From Zea mays (taxonomy: Eukaryota; Streptophyta; Magnoliopsida; Poales; Poaceae): a DNA stretch of 64,000 bases. Under the pieces are notes generated by a model that had not been told where the DNA came from, ran no database searches, and worked only from the letters and a program-made list of their open reading frames with translations. A program made the translations under genes and the position numbers. The stretch is from assembly GCF_902167145.1 (NCBI RefSeq), contig NC_050102.1:7936850-8000849 (forward strand), given 5' to 3'. This document shows positions 1 to 10,744 of the stretch, one piece after another; positions within the stretch are counted from its first letter, which is position 1, and every line of letters begins with the position of its first letter.

Positions 1-529
1 AGGCTTACAGCGAAAAATAAACGCTGATTCCGCTGAAGTAAAAGGCAAAGAAGCTCCTAAGGGAGGCTTGCAGTGAAAAATAAACGTCGATCTTCGGCAA
101 ATATCATTTTGCATAACATCACATCATCACATCATTTGCATAGCATAACATCATACATCATATTGCATCAATGGCGCAAGAAGGGGGTTTCAATGTTGAT
201 ATTCGGAGATTGTTTTGAAGAAACAGTGCCAAGGCACGAAAATAATTATTGAAGAAGCATGCCTTCGTCAAACTCTGAAATGACAAGATCTATTGCTTAC
301 TGATTTTTATGAAGATTGGATGTTTTTATGAAAATACGGATATTATTTACGAAGCATGAAAAGAAGGGAAGGTGTTTTTTCGCCGAAGGCTCAAAAACGG
401 TATGTATGTAAAGTTTCATGCATCGTAAAGAATTGAACCATAAATAGCTTATATATTACATTCAAAGTTACAAAATATTACACATATTGTTCAACAAATA
501 TTACATTCCAAATGTTTTTACAATAACAT
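1..529 (+). other. Zeon-like internal non-coding region
   Basis: No gene is seen here. The first 100 bases contain two diverged copies of a unit carrying a segment like AGCGAAAAATAAACG. The same unit is repeated in reverse complement at 39100-39300 in the other Zeon-like element. The rest is AT-rich, with short CATCAT-type repetition near 120-170. By comparison with the complete copy, this is the spacer between gag (off the window) and the antisense ORF. Confidence 0.6.
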
Positions 530-3500
530 CTAGTCTTCCCTTAGAACTACTTCTGCAGCTTCGTTTAGTAGTTGATCAATAACTTTGTCCATGATAGCTT
601 CGGCCATTTTTCTAATCTTGTCATCCCCCTTTACGTTGGGGTCCGCTAATGGCTCGGCGGGCTCTGAGGGAGGAGAAGGTGCGGCTATGTTACAAAGTGT
701 AAACAAGTTCGAAATCAAAAAGTTACAACAAAAAGTCAAAAACTAGTAGTTAATACCTATTCGCCCTTCGAGATCCGCACTTTTCTCAGCGGCCTCTGCT
801 ACTTTTCTAGCGTCATGAATACCTTTTTCGCTTCTTCGTATAATTTCTTGAGCCATCTCCCGGCCACCATTGTCCCAGATGTCGGTGAAAAATTTCCCAC
901 CAACCAAATTGCCTCGGCCGAAGGGTCTTTTATGTCTTCGGGAGATAAATCGGTTTCGGTCTGTGCTAAGGATTTCACGTGATCGCAGCCTTTTTTCTCC
1001 AAAACAGTGGCAACCCCCCTAGCACCCGAGAAGGCACATATGTCTCCGCGGCTATTCAAAACTTCTTCAAAAGCTTCAGCTTCGTGGCTGATCCATCCAA
1101 TTGGGCCTTCGGGGTCGCCCATCATGAATTTTTCTTCACTTGAAAACGCGCCAACGCTGGCGAAGCTGGTTCTTATTTTCTTAACACATTCTATAGATTT
1201 TTCATAACACTTTTTCTTGGACGCACGAAGCTCTTCAACGTTTTTTTCTAAATGATTTGCCCATTGTTCACTAATTTCTCTTTTTGTTTCTTCAACTGTG
1301 TATTCTTCTTTAGCTCTGGCTAGCTGTTTCCGAAGATCCTCAATTTCGCGCTTCTGAGCCTCAGCTTGAGCTTTGAAAGCAGCTTCGTCCTCTTTTATCT
1401 TATTCACCAACGAATGTAATATTTTATCTTTTTCGAGACCTTCGTTCCTTAGTTCAATTACTTCGGAACGAAGGTTGCTCAAGGCTATGGTACACCCTTC
1501 GTCTTCGGCATCTTTCTGTGCCCTGAGGGCATTGCTAAGTATAAGGCCCTGCAAAAAAATGCGTTAATAAGTTCAAGCAAATGAAAATTTTTGGTTTCAA
1601 GGAATAATACAAAGATCTCATTTTTTTCACCTTTAAACTGTTGTACGCTAAGCTGTCGGCCAGCTCGTTTTTTGACAACACCGAGAGCCCGTCTTCTAAT
1701 GTTGGGAATCCGAAGTTCTTGCTAATCTCCCGACAGACAGAAATCTCCTTGCTGTTAGGGAGACAATATAAGAAGTCTTCTTCTCCGCTGCCGTTGAATA
1801 TCAGCGCCCCTTTTGGATATTTCAATTTTTGTGCATAGAACTGAGCTTCTCTCTTTTCTTTTTCGGTCAGATTTTTACCCGAAGCATGACGTAAGACATA
1901 GTCAAAAGCTTCAGAAGATGCTTCGGGTGTGGCGATTTTCTCAGATAAAATTTCTTCTGCAAATTCTTTTTCCGTTTCTTTTTCAATTTCCAAGAATTCC
2001 CTCTTGGTGGGCTCTGAAAGCCCAGTTTCAGTTTCCGCTTGACTTTTGGCAGCTTCGGCCTCAATTTGTGATTTTGGAGCTTCGGCAGATATTTTCGAAG
2101 TAGAGCTTGAAGATTTTATCGTTTCCAGCACATCTAGCACGTTAACCATTCTTTTCCTCTTGGGAGTTGTTGAAAGGTCTTTTTGTGCCCTCGGCATTGG
2201 TGTTGGCACCTCAACTTTTGCTGAAGGACTTAAAATTTCCGATGTCTTTGTTTCTTCAGCCCTCGGTTCTTCTATTTTCCCCATCTCCAGCATTATGGCC
2301 GGCTCTTCAATATTCGGCAGGGGAGTCGGCTCCTTGGCTTCGGTGGCCGAAGAGGTCTCACCGACAAACTCAGGCACTGTGGCCGGTTCAATATAGCGTG
2401 GCCGGTGTGTAAGAACCTTCATCTTTTTCCTCTTCGGCGATGGCTCACTAGGAGCGGCTGAAGCAGCTTCCTTAACAGAAGCCGTATCTTTCCTTTTTTG
2501 ACCCCGTGTTGGGTAACGGTAGTGAGGATAGACGAACCCAATGGCATCAAATACTCAATTGAGTCTTTTCTTCTTCCGGCCTCCGAAGGCCACAGACAGT
2601 GCAGTATCTTCTGCCTTTGAGTATGGTCCAAGCAGTTCATCGCTTGTGGCCTCAATACATTTCAGCCAGTCATCATCTGGCTCGACAAACTGATCTCCAT
2701 ATCTGAAGGTATATTTTAACCTAACTAGTCCACCTTCGTCAGGTTTGCTGATGGTTTCCTTTGGCATTTCCCACTTTTCTACAAGTGGCCATACTCTGAA
2801 GGCAATGTGCTCCTTGCTCAAATCTCTTGTCCCGATGAAAGAGCAAACTACACCGAAGGCTCTCGGCATTCTTCGGCTGCTTCGTCAATATCCACCTTCG
2901 GTTTCCGAAGGCCAAAACGCTGCCAGATGGGACACATGATGATATCTTTAATATCTTCTCGTGTCTTCAAGTCGTTTTTTCACATAAAACCATTCCTTCA
3001 TCCAGTCCCCAGGCCATCTCTTCCGAAAAGTTGGCACGGGACAGCTAGACCCAGAGCGGGCACCGAAGCTATAACAGCCAAAATTGTTATGATATTGCTC
3101 TTTACCCCATGGTTTTGTCTCATATAATAACTCATGCATACTGCAGAAACTTTTTGCATTTGGCTCCAAACCTTGGCTCTTTACGGCCCATACAAAGATT
3201 CCCATCCTTATGATTGCTTCGGGAGTAATTTGATGAAGGCAGATTTCAAATATCTTCAAAACTTCTACCACGAAACTGCTCAAAGGAAATCGAAGTCCAT
3301 CCTTGAAGAAACTTCGGAATATCATGACTTCATTCTCCTCGGGAGTCGGACAAGTTTTCTCTCCTTCGTCAGCCCTCACAATAGATAAATCCCAAAAATA
3401 TCTACCCCTCATATTGGCAAGATGGCTTTGTTTAATGCTTGATTTTCCAAAAACTGCATGGCTTGGTCGCCAAGGTCGATCTTCAGAATCTTCACCACCA

Positions 3501-3670
3501 CTTTCCACATCATAGCTGTCACTGTCACCAGTGTCTTCAGACAAACCCTCTAAAATCTCTCTAGTAATCTTCTCTGTATTTGTCTTTGCCATTGATTCAA
3601 GAAAATCGAGATTCATCTCCTCAGAAAGGCTCAGCTTTGATTCAGCGACAGCTTTCTTATCTTCAGACAT
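530..3670 (-). pseudogene. Antisense extra ORF (aORF), Transposase_28-type, broken
   Basis: This is the extra ORF on the strand opposite to the retrotransposon's own transcription. It starts MSEDKKAVAES at 3670. The conserved block with RGRYFWDLS, FVWAVKSQGLEP and FRKRWPGDWMKEWF belongs, as I recall, to the family called Putative gypsy type transposon (PF04195). A Lys/Glu/Pro-rich low-complexity middle and a coiled-coil-like C-terminal half follow. Two likely introns interrupt it, the first at 1549-1630 (GT on the minus strand after TTTAAAG, AG before GGCCTTATAC); the last exon ends at 530. The copy is broken: a one-base loss near 2850 shifts the frame relative to the other copy, and an Arg codon has become TGA near 2560. 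Function is unknown; a product from this copy is unlikely. Confidence 0.75.
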
Positions 3671-3963
3671 CTTCGAAAATGCTGAGAAAGTGCTCTCGAA
3701 ACCGAAGCTTGAAAATTTAAAAAGCTAAGCAAGTGTTGGTGCCAAGGGCTAAAAGTTGGGTGAGCAAGAGCAGATGGCAAGAAAGCGTGCCAAATGAACT
3801 CGTGGTGAGCCCTTATTTATACGCCTAGTGCGATAAAAACTGGAGGGTCCCGCTTGTCAATGACTGTTGCTATTCTAGCAAGGGAAAGGTGTTTTTTCGG
3901 ACCTTCGGCTTAAGGCCTTCGTCCATGTCGCAATCTGAATTTATCACTCTAACAAATTAATAT

Positions 3964-3976
3964 TGCGAGGGGCTAA
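3964..3976 (+). other. Polypurine tract of the Zeon-like element
   Basis: GCGAGGGGCTAA lies directly before the TGTTGGGGGCC start of the 3' LTR. The same tract, in reverse complement, flanks the matching LTR of the second Zeon-like element at 35087. It would prime plus-strand DNA synthesis. Confidence 0.7.
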
Positions 3977-4630
3977 TGTTGGGGGCCTTCGGCTTCCGAA
4001 GGTCCTCAAAAACATGATTTAACAATGTCACTGGAGTATAATGTGTAAACAGGTACCTTCGGACTTAAATCAAAACCACAGCGTGAAGATGCACAAAGAG
4101 TATGAAGGATGGCGCAGAGCCGAAGCTATGCACAGGGGAGCTTCGGCATGATAGCAGGAAAAGAAACCGACTTAAAAGGGAAAAGGCTATTTAGACCCCG
4201 ATGAATTGCTATAGAGTTATTAGCAAATGTAAAGGGCATGTGTGTAATTTTACATGGGCTGTGACCCGTGCCTATAAATAGATGAACAGTGCTCCCGTAC
4301 TGTTCACGCGGACTTGGCATTTACTTTCGCGTCACGCTTGTACCCCTGCTTTCCTTAAAGCCGAAGGTACATTTATAATTTGTTATTGTTTATGCAGTAA
4401 CACAAATAAAAATAAGTTGATAATGATGTTTAAAGTGTTTATATTATTTTGTGTATGAATCCTTCTTCATCATTTATTGTGCTTACGAAGGTTTGTTTTT
4501 CATAACCTTCGTCCAGAATTCATTATATCCGAAGGGAGATAATGCTTCGAAGGACGAAGGACTTTAACATTTAACACTTTTTATGTTGCCTTGTTCTTAA
4601 CTCGAAGCATTTGAGAACAAGTCCCCAACA
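3977..4630 (+). repeat. 3' LTR, Zeon-like element
   Basis: This 654-bp LTR starts TGTTGGGGGCC and ends GTCCCCAACA, giving inverted ends TGTTGGGG/CCCCAACA. It is rich in CTTCGG and CGAAGG motifs. It is related to, but clearly diverged from, the 666-bp LTR pair at 34421-35086 and 41147-41812. The base after it (4631) resumes the Huck-like protease coding sequence. The opposite target duplication is off the window. Confidence 0.85.
4273..4281 (+). promoter_or_regulatory. LTR TATA box
   Basis: TATAAATAG lies about 297 bp into the LTR, followed by the conserved GAACAGT segment. The other Zeon-like LTRs have TATAAATAGG at the same place, which supports a core promoter and fixes the LTR's direction. 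Confidence 0.65.
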
Positions 4631-4978
4631 GACGCGCTTCCCGGGGATGATCCCGTGAAAGGGCGCCGCACCGGCCCGGATCGCGGACAAATCGATCTGC
4701 AAGGGCCCGAGGGTCTCAGCGTAGATGATGTTGAGGCTGCTGCCTCCGTCCATGAGGACCTTGGTAAGCCTGACGTTGCCGATGACGGGGTCGACAATGA
4801 GCGGGTACTTCCCCGGGCTCGGCACGTGGTCGGGGTGGTCGCCTTGGTCGAAGGTGATGGGCTTGTCAAACCAGTCTAGGTAGAATGGCGCCGCCACCTT
4901 CGCCGAGCAGACCTCCCGGCGCTCTTGCTTGCGGTGCCGAGCCGAGGCGTTCGCCACTTGCCCACCGTAGATCATGAA
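4631..4978 (-). pseudogene. Huck-like aspartic protease / start of pol (interrupted)
   Basis: The minus-strand frame reads FMIYGGQVAN, then FDQGDHPDHVP and the protease active-site motif MDGGSSLNIIYAET (DGGSS in place of the usual DSGAS, normal for the Tat lineage). It ends GIIPGKRV, where the Zeon-like LTR interrupts it at 4630/4631. The segment is open for about 115 codons. It is joined to the gag remnant upstream by a TAG stop near 5020. It cannot make a complete polyprotein. Confidence 0.75.
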
Positions 4979-7405
4979 GTAGTCGTGGACCTCGGGGAAC
5001 TCTTCTGCCTTGTGGCCCTCCTACTTGTCGTTGTCGTTGGCCTTTGCCACCTTCCGCGGGGGACCGGCCTTGTGGAAGTAGCACCGAAGTATGACGCACT
5101 CCTCAAGGGTGTGTTTGACGGGACCCTGATGATAGGGGCACGACTCCTTGAGCATCTTGTCGAACAGGTTGGCGCCTCCAGGAGGCTTCCGAGGGTTCCT
5201 GTGCTTGGCGGCGGCGACAAGGTCTGCGTTGGCGGCGTCGCGTTTCACTTGCGACTTCTTCTTGCCCTTCTTCTTGGTGCCACGCTGAGCGGACGCCTCA
5301 GGGACGTCTTCCGGCTGGCGCCCCTGAGGCTGCTTGTCCTTTCGGAAGATGGCCTCGACCGCCTCCTGACCAGAGGCGAACTTGGTGGCGATGTCCATCA
5401 GCTCGCTCGCCCTGGTGGGAGTCTTGCGACCCAGCTTGCTCACCAGGTCGCGGCAAATGGTGCCGGCGAGGAACGCGCCGATGACATCTGAGTCGGTGAT
5501 GTTGGGCAGCTCGGTGCGCTGCTTCGAAAATCACCGGATGTAGTCACGCAGGGATTCTCCCGGCTGCTGGCGGCAGCTTCGGAGATCCCAGGAGTTCCCA
5601 GGGCGCACGTATGTGCCTTGGAAGTTGCCGGCGAAGGCTTTGACCAGGTCGTCCCAGTTGGAGATCTGCGCAGGAGGCAGATGCTCCAGCCAGGCTCGGG
5701 CGGCGATGGAGAGGAACAGGGGAGGTTGCGGATGATGAGGTTGTCATCGTCCATTCCACCCAGCTGGCAGGCCAGCCGGTAGTCCGCGAGCCACAGTTCT
5801 GGCCTTGTCTCCCCCGAGTACTTGGTGATGGTAGTCGGGGTTCGGAACCGGGTCGGGAACGGCGCCCGTCGTATGGCTCGGCTGAAAGCCTGCGGACTGG
5901 GCGGTTCGGGCGAAGGGCTCTGATCCTCCCCGCTGTCGTAGCGTCCCCCACGCCTGGGGTGGTAGCCTCGGCGCACCTTCTCGTCGAGGTGGGCTCGACG
6001 GTTGCGGCGGTGGTACTCGTTGCCGAGGCGACCCGAGGCTGCAGGCGCTGTGTCCCGCGTGCGCCCGGTGTGGACCAAGGCTTCCCGCATGAATCGGGAA
6101 GTCGCGGCGCGATGCTCCGGTGGGTACCCCTGTCTTCGGGAGGCAGAGCTTTCGGCCCGTTGGACCACGACATCCTCCAGGAGATTCTTGAGCTCTCCCT
6201 GGATACGTCGCCCCTCGGTGGTGGATGGTTCCGGCATCGCTCGGAGTAGTATTGCCGCTGCAGCCAGGTTCTGGCCGACCCCACTGGAAGCCGGGGGCAG
6301 CCTTGCCCTGGCATCGTCGGTGATGCGGTGCCGGACGTCCTGGGCCAGATGACGCGCTTCTCCGGTCGGAGCTCGGCCTGCCCACTCCTGCCCGATGTTC
6401 TACCGGAGCTGCACAAGTTGTCCTGCTTCCTCGTCGAGCCTGGCCTGCATCTCGCGGATTTGCTCGAGCTGTGCGTCCTGACCCCCTACAGGGACTGGGA
6501 CCACAGCTAGCTCCCGAAGGATGTCAACGCGAGGCACAGGCCTAGGGGGATCACCGTCCTCCGGTATACCAAGATGGTTGCCTTTGTCGAGACCCCCTAG
6601 ATCGACGTGGAAACATTCACGACTTGGGCCACAGTCCTCGCCATCAAGGCTGTGGCCATCATCGGAGCAATCGGAGAGGCAGTAGTCACATGCGGCCATG
6701 AAGTCTCGCATGACACTGGGGTTACCGAGCCCGGAGAAATCCCAACCAGAGTCAGGCTCGTCATCTTCCTCGGAACCCGGGGGCCCATAGGTCGAGACGG
6801 CCGTCAGTCGGTCCCAGGTTGACCACATATGGTACCCCGGAAGGTTTGGGTATGCCTTTATGAAAGCGTCCACCAAAGCGGGATCGCTTGGTGGGTCGAA
6901 GCTGAATCTAAAAGGCACAGGGTGGAAAACGTACGGTACCTCTTGATCGACGGATGGTGACGAAGTCGCGTCGGGGACGGACTGCATCGTTATCTCAGGT
7001 ACGAGGCTAACGCCCAGCAAGTCCTTCGCGAGCGTGCTGGCGTCATCCGTCCGCTTGGGGTTGGTATGTTGCGGGGAAACGACGCCCGTCTTCGTCTCAG
7101 ACGCGAGGTCGACGCCCGACGTGTCCCCCGCTGGGGCGCCGGCGTCGTTGACTCGCTCGACAGCCGACGAGGTGCCGCCTCCGTCGGCGGGGAAGGAGAC
7201 GGGACAGACCCGGATGCTGCTCTTTCGCCACACGGGGAAGACGTTGTCGATTCCGCTGCCCGCGGGCGGGCTGAAGGCCGCCATTGTCGTTGTCGCGCGG
7301 CGGAGGAAGGAGTACCATGTCGTAGCTGCCGTTGAGGGACATGAACTCGAGACTCCCGAAACAGAGCATCGTCCCGGGCTGGAGAGGTTGCTGGAGACTA
7401 CCCAT
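4979..7405 (-). pseudogene. Huck-like gag, multiply frameshifted
   Basis: Gag appears to start near 7405 (MGSLQQPLQPGTMLCFGSLEF). A Pro/Arg-rich stretch follows, then a retrotransposon Gag core (TRPELWLADYRLACQLGG, FLAGTICRDLV), and a late part with PYHQGPVKHTLEECVILR. Similarity moves between frames at least three times, and a stop interrupts the segment near 5530, so the gene is dead. Coding is very GC-rich compared with the copia elements in this window. It sits directly downstream of the primer-binding site at 7446-7463. Confidence 0.7.
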
Positions 7406-7445
7406 CTGGAGCTTGACGGGAAGCTGTTCGTCAACACGCAGCAGG

Positions 7446-7463
7446 CCCCTACCTGGCGTGCCA
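7446..7463 (-). other. Primer-binding site, Huck-like element
   Basis: On the minus strand TGGCACGCCAGGTAGGGG starts two bases after the LTR end. It has the position and TGG start expected of a tRNA primer site. I did not identify the tRNA. Confidence 0.6.
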
Positions 7464-7720
7464 ACTGTCGGCGTTTCGACCCCGGGGGGTCCCTAGACCG
7501 ACGAGTAAATTGTCGCTGCGTGTCCCAGCCCAGATGGGTCGGCGCGAGACGGAACACAAGGGGGAACAATAAGGGGAACCGTGGCTCGTGTTGTCCTGCG
7601 CCCAGGGCGGATGCGCTTGCAGTAGGGGGTTACAAGCGTTCGCGAGGGAGAGAGTGAGAGCCTGTCCGTCAGCCCGTTCTCCTGTGCGGCCACCTTTTTT
7701 GTACGAGGGCCCTGGACCTT

Positions 7721-7729
7721 CCTTTTATA
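7721..7729 (-). promoter_or_regulatory. TATA box of the Huck-like LTR
   Basis: On the minus strand the sequence reads CATCTATAAAAGGAAGG. Its place, about 255 bp before the LTR's 3' end, suits a U3/R boundary promoter. Confidence 0.6.
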
Positions 7730-8135
7730 GATGTAAGGAGAGGGCCCATGTGTACAATGGGGGGTGTAGCAATGTGCTAACGTGTCTAGCAGAGAGGAGC
7801 CAGAGCCCTATGTACATGCCGACATGGCTGTTGGAAAGGTGTTCGTGCCCTGTTCATGTGATGTCGTGGCCGTCGGAGGAGCGCTTGAGCCCTGTAGAAG
7901 CACAGCTGTTGGGGCTGACGGGACCTTGCTGACGTCCCCTTGCTTCCGTAGGGGGCTGAGAACCGCCGTCATCATAGGAGCATGCGGGGTGCCATCATTA
8001 CTTGTTTTAACGGGGCGAGCCAGATGGGACACCGGTCTTGTTCCCCGTAGCCTGAGCTAGCTAGGGGTAGGGTAATGATGTACCCCCCTGCGACGTGGTC
8101 GGTCCGAGCCCAAGGTCGGGCGAGGCAGAGACTCC

Positions 8136-8395
8136 TCCGAGGTCGGGGCTGAGTCCGAGCCCGAGGGTCGGGTGAGGCGGAGACCGTCGTCTGAGGTCGA
8201 GGTTGAGTCCGAGCCCGGGGGTCGGGCGAGGCAGAGATCGTCGTCCGAGGTCGAGGTTGAGTCCGAGCCCGGGGGTCGGGCGAGGCGAAGATCGTCGTCC
8301 GAGGTCGAGGTTGAGTCTGAGCCCTGGGGTGGGGCGAGGCGGAGACCGTCTTCCGAGGTCGAGGCAGGGGCCGAGCCCTAGGGTCGGGCGAGGCA
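8136..8395 (-). repeat. 54-bp tandem repeat in the Huck-like LTR
   Basis: GGTTGAGTCCGAGCCC recurs at 8201, 8255 and 8309 (54-bp period), with more diverged units on both sides, for about four to five units. All lie within U3, upstream of the TATA box in the element's own direction. The units are GC-rich and contain GGTCGGGCGAGGC. Confidence 0.7.
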
Positions 8396-8906
8396 GAGCT
8401 TCCTATGGCGCCCGAGGTTGGACTTGGCTGCTGTCAGCCTCACCCTAGCGGGTGGCACAGCAGTCGGAGCAGCGCAGGCGGCGCTGTTTTCCTGTCAGGT
8501 CAGTCAGTGGAGGGGCGAAGTGACTGCGGTCACTTCGGCCTTGTCGACTGAGGAGCGCGCGTCAGGATAAGGTGTCAGGCGATCCTTGCATTGAATGCTC
8601 CTGCGATCCGGTCGGCTGGCGAGGCAATCTGGCCAAGGTTGCTTCTCCGCGAAGCCTACCCGAGCTGGGCCTCGGGCGAGTCGAAGGTGCGCCCGTTGCT
8701 TGAGGAGGCCCTCGGGCGAGGTGTGAATCTGCCTGGGTCTACTGTTCCTGCCCGAGGCTGGGCTCGGGCGAGGTGAGATCGTGTCCCCTGAGCGGACAGA
8801 GCTTTGTCCTGTATTGCGCCCATCAGACCTTTGCAGCTTTGTGCTGATGGTGGTTACCAGCCGAGTTTAGGAGTCTTGGGGGTACCCCTAATTATGGTCC
8901 CCGACA

Positions 8907-10395
8907 ATTGGATTATGCGTTTATCTTTGCGAATCGGTAGAGGTGTTGTCCAGGAATTTTGTGAGTGGGTGGACAACAGTAGTTCTAGGGATTTCTGGGA
9001 ATTTTCGTGGGTTAATTAGTGGGAATCAGTGGAATAATCATGTAGAGCTTTGTCATACCTTTCCAACAAGTACTTATGTGCTCAATTCGGAGTTATAATT
9101 TAGGAGATATCATTATTTGAATCTGGATATGTTGCTGTCCAAAAAAACAGATTTTTCAGGTGGGTGAACAGCAGTAGTATTAGCAGTTTCTGGGAATTTT
9201 TCGTGGGTAATTAGTGATACCAGTATGATAATCATGTAGGGCTTTGTCTTATCTTTCCAATAAGTACTTATGCGCTTGATTTAAAATTATATTTTAAAAG
9301 ATATCGCTGTTTGAATCCGGGTATGTCGCTGTCCAAAAGAGAAAAAAACAGATTACATGGTTTATCTTGTGGACTGTTTTGGGCTAATTAGATGTTGGAA
9401 TTTTATTATAAATTGTATACAAAACTTGTGGGGAATTTGATGTAGATGCCTCTGGAGTTTTTGGTTGTCACTACTGCTGTCATAATTTTAAAGTTATGAA
9501 ATTATTAAGCAGCGCCGCTGCAATTTAGTGGGTGCGGGGAGAATTGTTACCCGTGGTGGGGTTTGAGATTGCGTGTAGGTGCGGCGTCGTTTATGAGGCT
9601 TATTATGTGAAATTGGTGCACTAAGTTGTGTGTCAATCGAATGAAGAGTCTTATACTTGATTATGTTTGTGCTATTTGTGTTCGTATTCATATTTCTAAT
9701 TGAGTACCATCGTTGGAAGATATTCATGTTTTATTGATTACATATGTTGAGTTTGTGGTTTGATCATGTTACCCATGTGGTTTATTATGTGGAATGGGTG
9801 GAAGTATATGTCTAGCACATTTTGTTTGGGAAGAACTCATGTTGTTGACTTGCATAATGTATTCATCATCCATTGCATTGAAGTTTCGTCGCGATCTTAT
9901 GGTCCAACCGTACCGGTACAATGAGCATCATATGTTGCCCGAGAAGGGGTATGATGCAGCTTCATATCCTTAGAGATATGAAGGCAGAAGTCATTACTAC
10001 ATCTGTAGCCATGTGCATTCATGGGATAGATGTGGAATTTGTTATGTGGATGTGGATAGTGTGGATCTTTATATTGTGATTCATCTTGGCATTAAGTAAT
10101 CAGTTACTTGCTTACTTGCTGCAAATTAATATTCAAGAAGGAAGTTTTGAACTACGTGGTTATTTAAGCACGGTTGGTTTACATTGTCCAATTGTTGTTT
10201 GTTCTGTTTACTTGCTGAGATGTGTCATCTCACTCTTGCATTGTCTGATGCAGGCACCTGATTTCTGCTTTGGGAAAGAAGGGATGTAGCAGCACGGCCA
10301 CTACACCTTTAATAAAGGAACCACTGCTTAATAATGTTGATAATCAGGGAGGGTCAAGTCTAGGGAATTATTATGTTCTAGCCTTTCATGGTAGT
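8907..10395 (+). repeat. Chromovirus left LTR, middle part
   Basis: From ATTGGATTATGCG onward this matches the right LTR from 25966 to about 27541, with scattered, mostly transition differences. It lacks an 88-bp segment present in the right LTR at 26698-26785. Two related internal units starting near 8940 and 9150 (AATTTTCGTGGGT) are seen in both LTR copies. No gene is present. Confidence 0.85.
10391..10395. other. Target site duplication GTAGT (left)
   Basis: GTAGT here and at 20115-20119 flank the 10396-20114 insertion. The undisturbed right LTR has a single GTAGT in the context CATGGTAGTTGAGCTG near 27540, which proves the duplication. Confidence 0.9.
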
Positions 10396-10730
10396 TGTAA
10401 CACCCCAAAATCTTATTTTGGGAACTTAGCAAAACTCTCCAAAGGTTTTGATTTAAAAAATATATATTTAAAAAAATCTTAAACTAAAAATGTTTCCTTT
10501 GTTGAATTATATATTTTGATCTATTTTATAAAAGAATTAAGTTAAACTATCCCTTAATCTAAATTTTACACTAAGAATATTACCTTAAAACAACTATGAG
10601 AGGGATATTAAGGATTTATTTTAGTGGGTAGATTTCGTTTAGAGATGTGTTCATTTAATAAAGAAATAAATAAATTAGATGGTGCATTTCGTACTGGTAC
10701 TTTGGTTGTGCATTTTATTTTGCAGACAAA

Positions 10731-10744
10731 TCTCTACTACTTAT
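10731..10744 (+). other. Helitron 5' terminus
   Basis: TCTCTACTACTTAT, preceded by A. It matches the Hel1 5' consensus as I remember it at every fixed position. Confidence 0.85.

Larger units (their letters stand above)
1..4630 (+). mobile_element. Zeon-like non-autonomous gypsy element, 3' part
   Basis: The LTR at 3977-4630 reads TG...CA on the plus strand, has a plus-strand TATA box and is preceded by a purine-rich tract, so the element runs left to right and its 5' half lies before the window. Everything visible inside it is non-coding sequence (1-529) and an ORF on the opposite strand. A related element with both LTRs lies in the other orientation at 34421-41812 and shows the full plan: gag next to the 5' LTR, an antisense ORF next to the 3' LTR, no pol. 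The element sits in the protease region of a Huck-like element: protease homology stops exactly at 4631. The Cinful-Zeon name rests on remembered LTR ends and the 654-bp LTR. Confidence 0.8.
4631..8906 (-). mobile_element. Huck-like Ty3/gypsy element, 5' part (Tat lineage)
   Basis: The element runs right to left: 5' LTR 7466-8906, primer-binding site, gag, then protease, cut at 4631 by the Zeon-like insertion. The rest of pol lies left of the window. It is itself inserted in the left LTR of the chromovirus. After 8906 the sequence ATTGG begins, and the undisturbed right LTR has ATTGG at the matching site (25966-25970), so ATTGG is the expected target duplication. The Huck name is from remembered LTR ends (TGTCGGGGACCATAATTAGG) and Gag/protease motifs. 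Confidence 0.75.
7466..8906 (-). repeat. 5' LTR, Huck-like element (1441 bp)
   Basis: On the minus strand the LTR starts TGTCGGGGACCATAATTAGG and ends GAAACGCCGACA. It contains a TATA box at 7721-7729 and an array of 54-bp tandem repeats (about 8136-8395). ORFs that read as Ser-Glu-Val-Glu repeats here come from the tandem array and are not genes. The junction with chromovirus LTR sequence at 8906/8907 is clean. Confidence 0.8.

Noticed and set aside
8090..8400. CRISPR-like array (regular repeats)
   Set aside because: The 54-bp units are contiguous and have no unique spacers; the context is a plant LTR.
8172..8448. Acidic repeat protein ORFs in the Huck-like LTR
   Set aside because: They arise from a 54-bp tandem repeat in U3 and lie on the strand opposite to the element's transcription.
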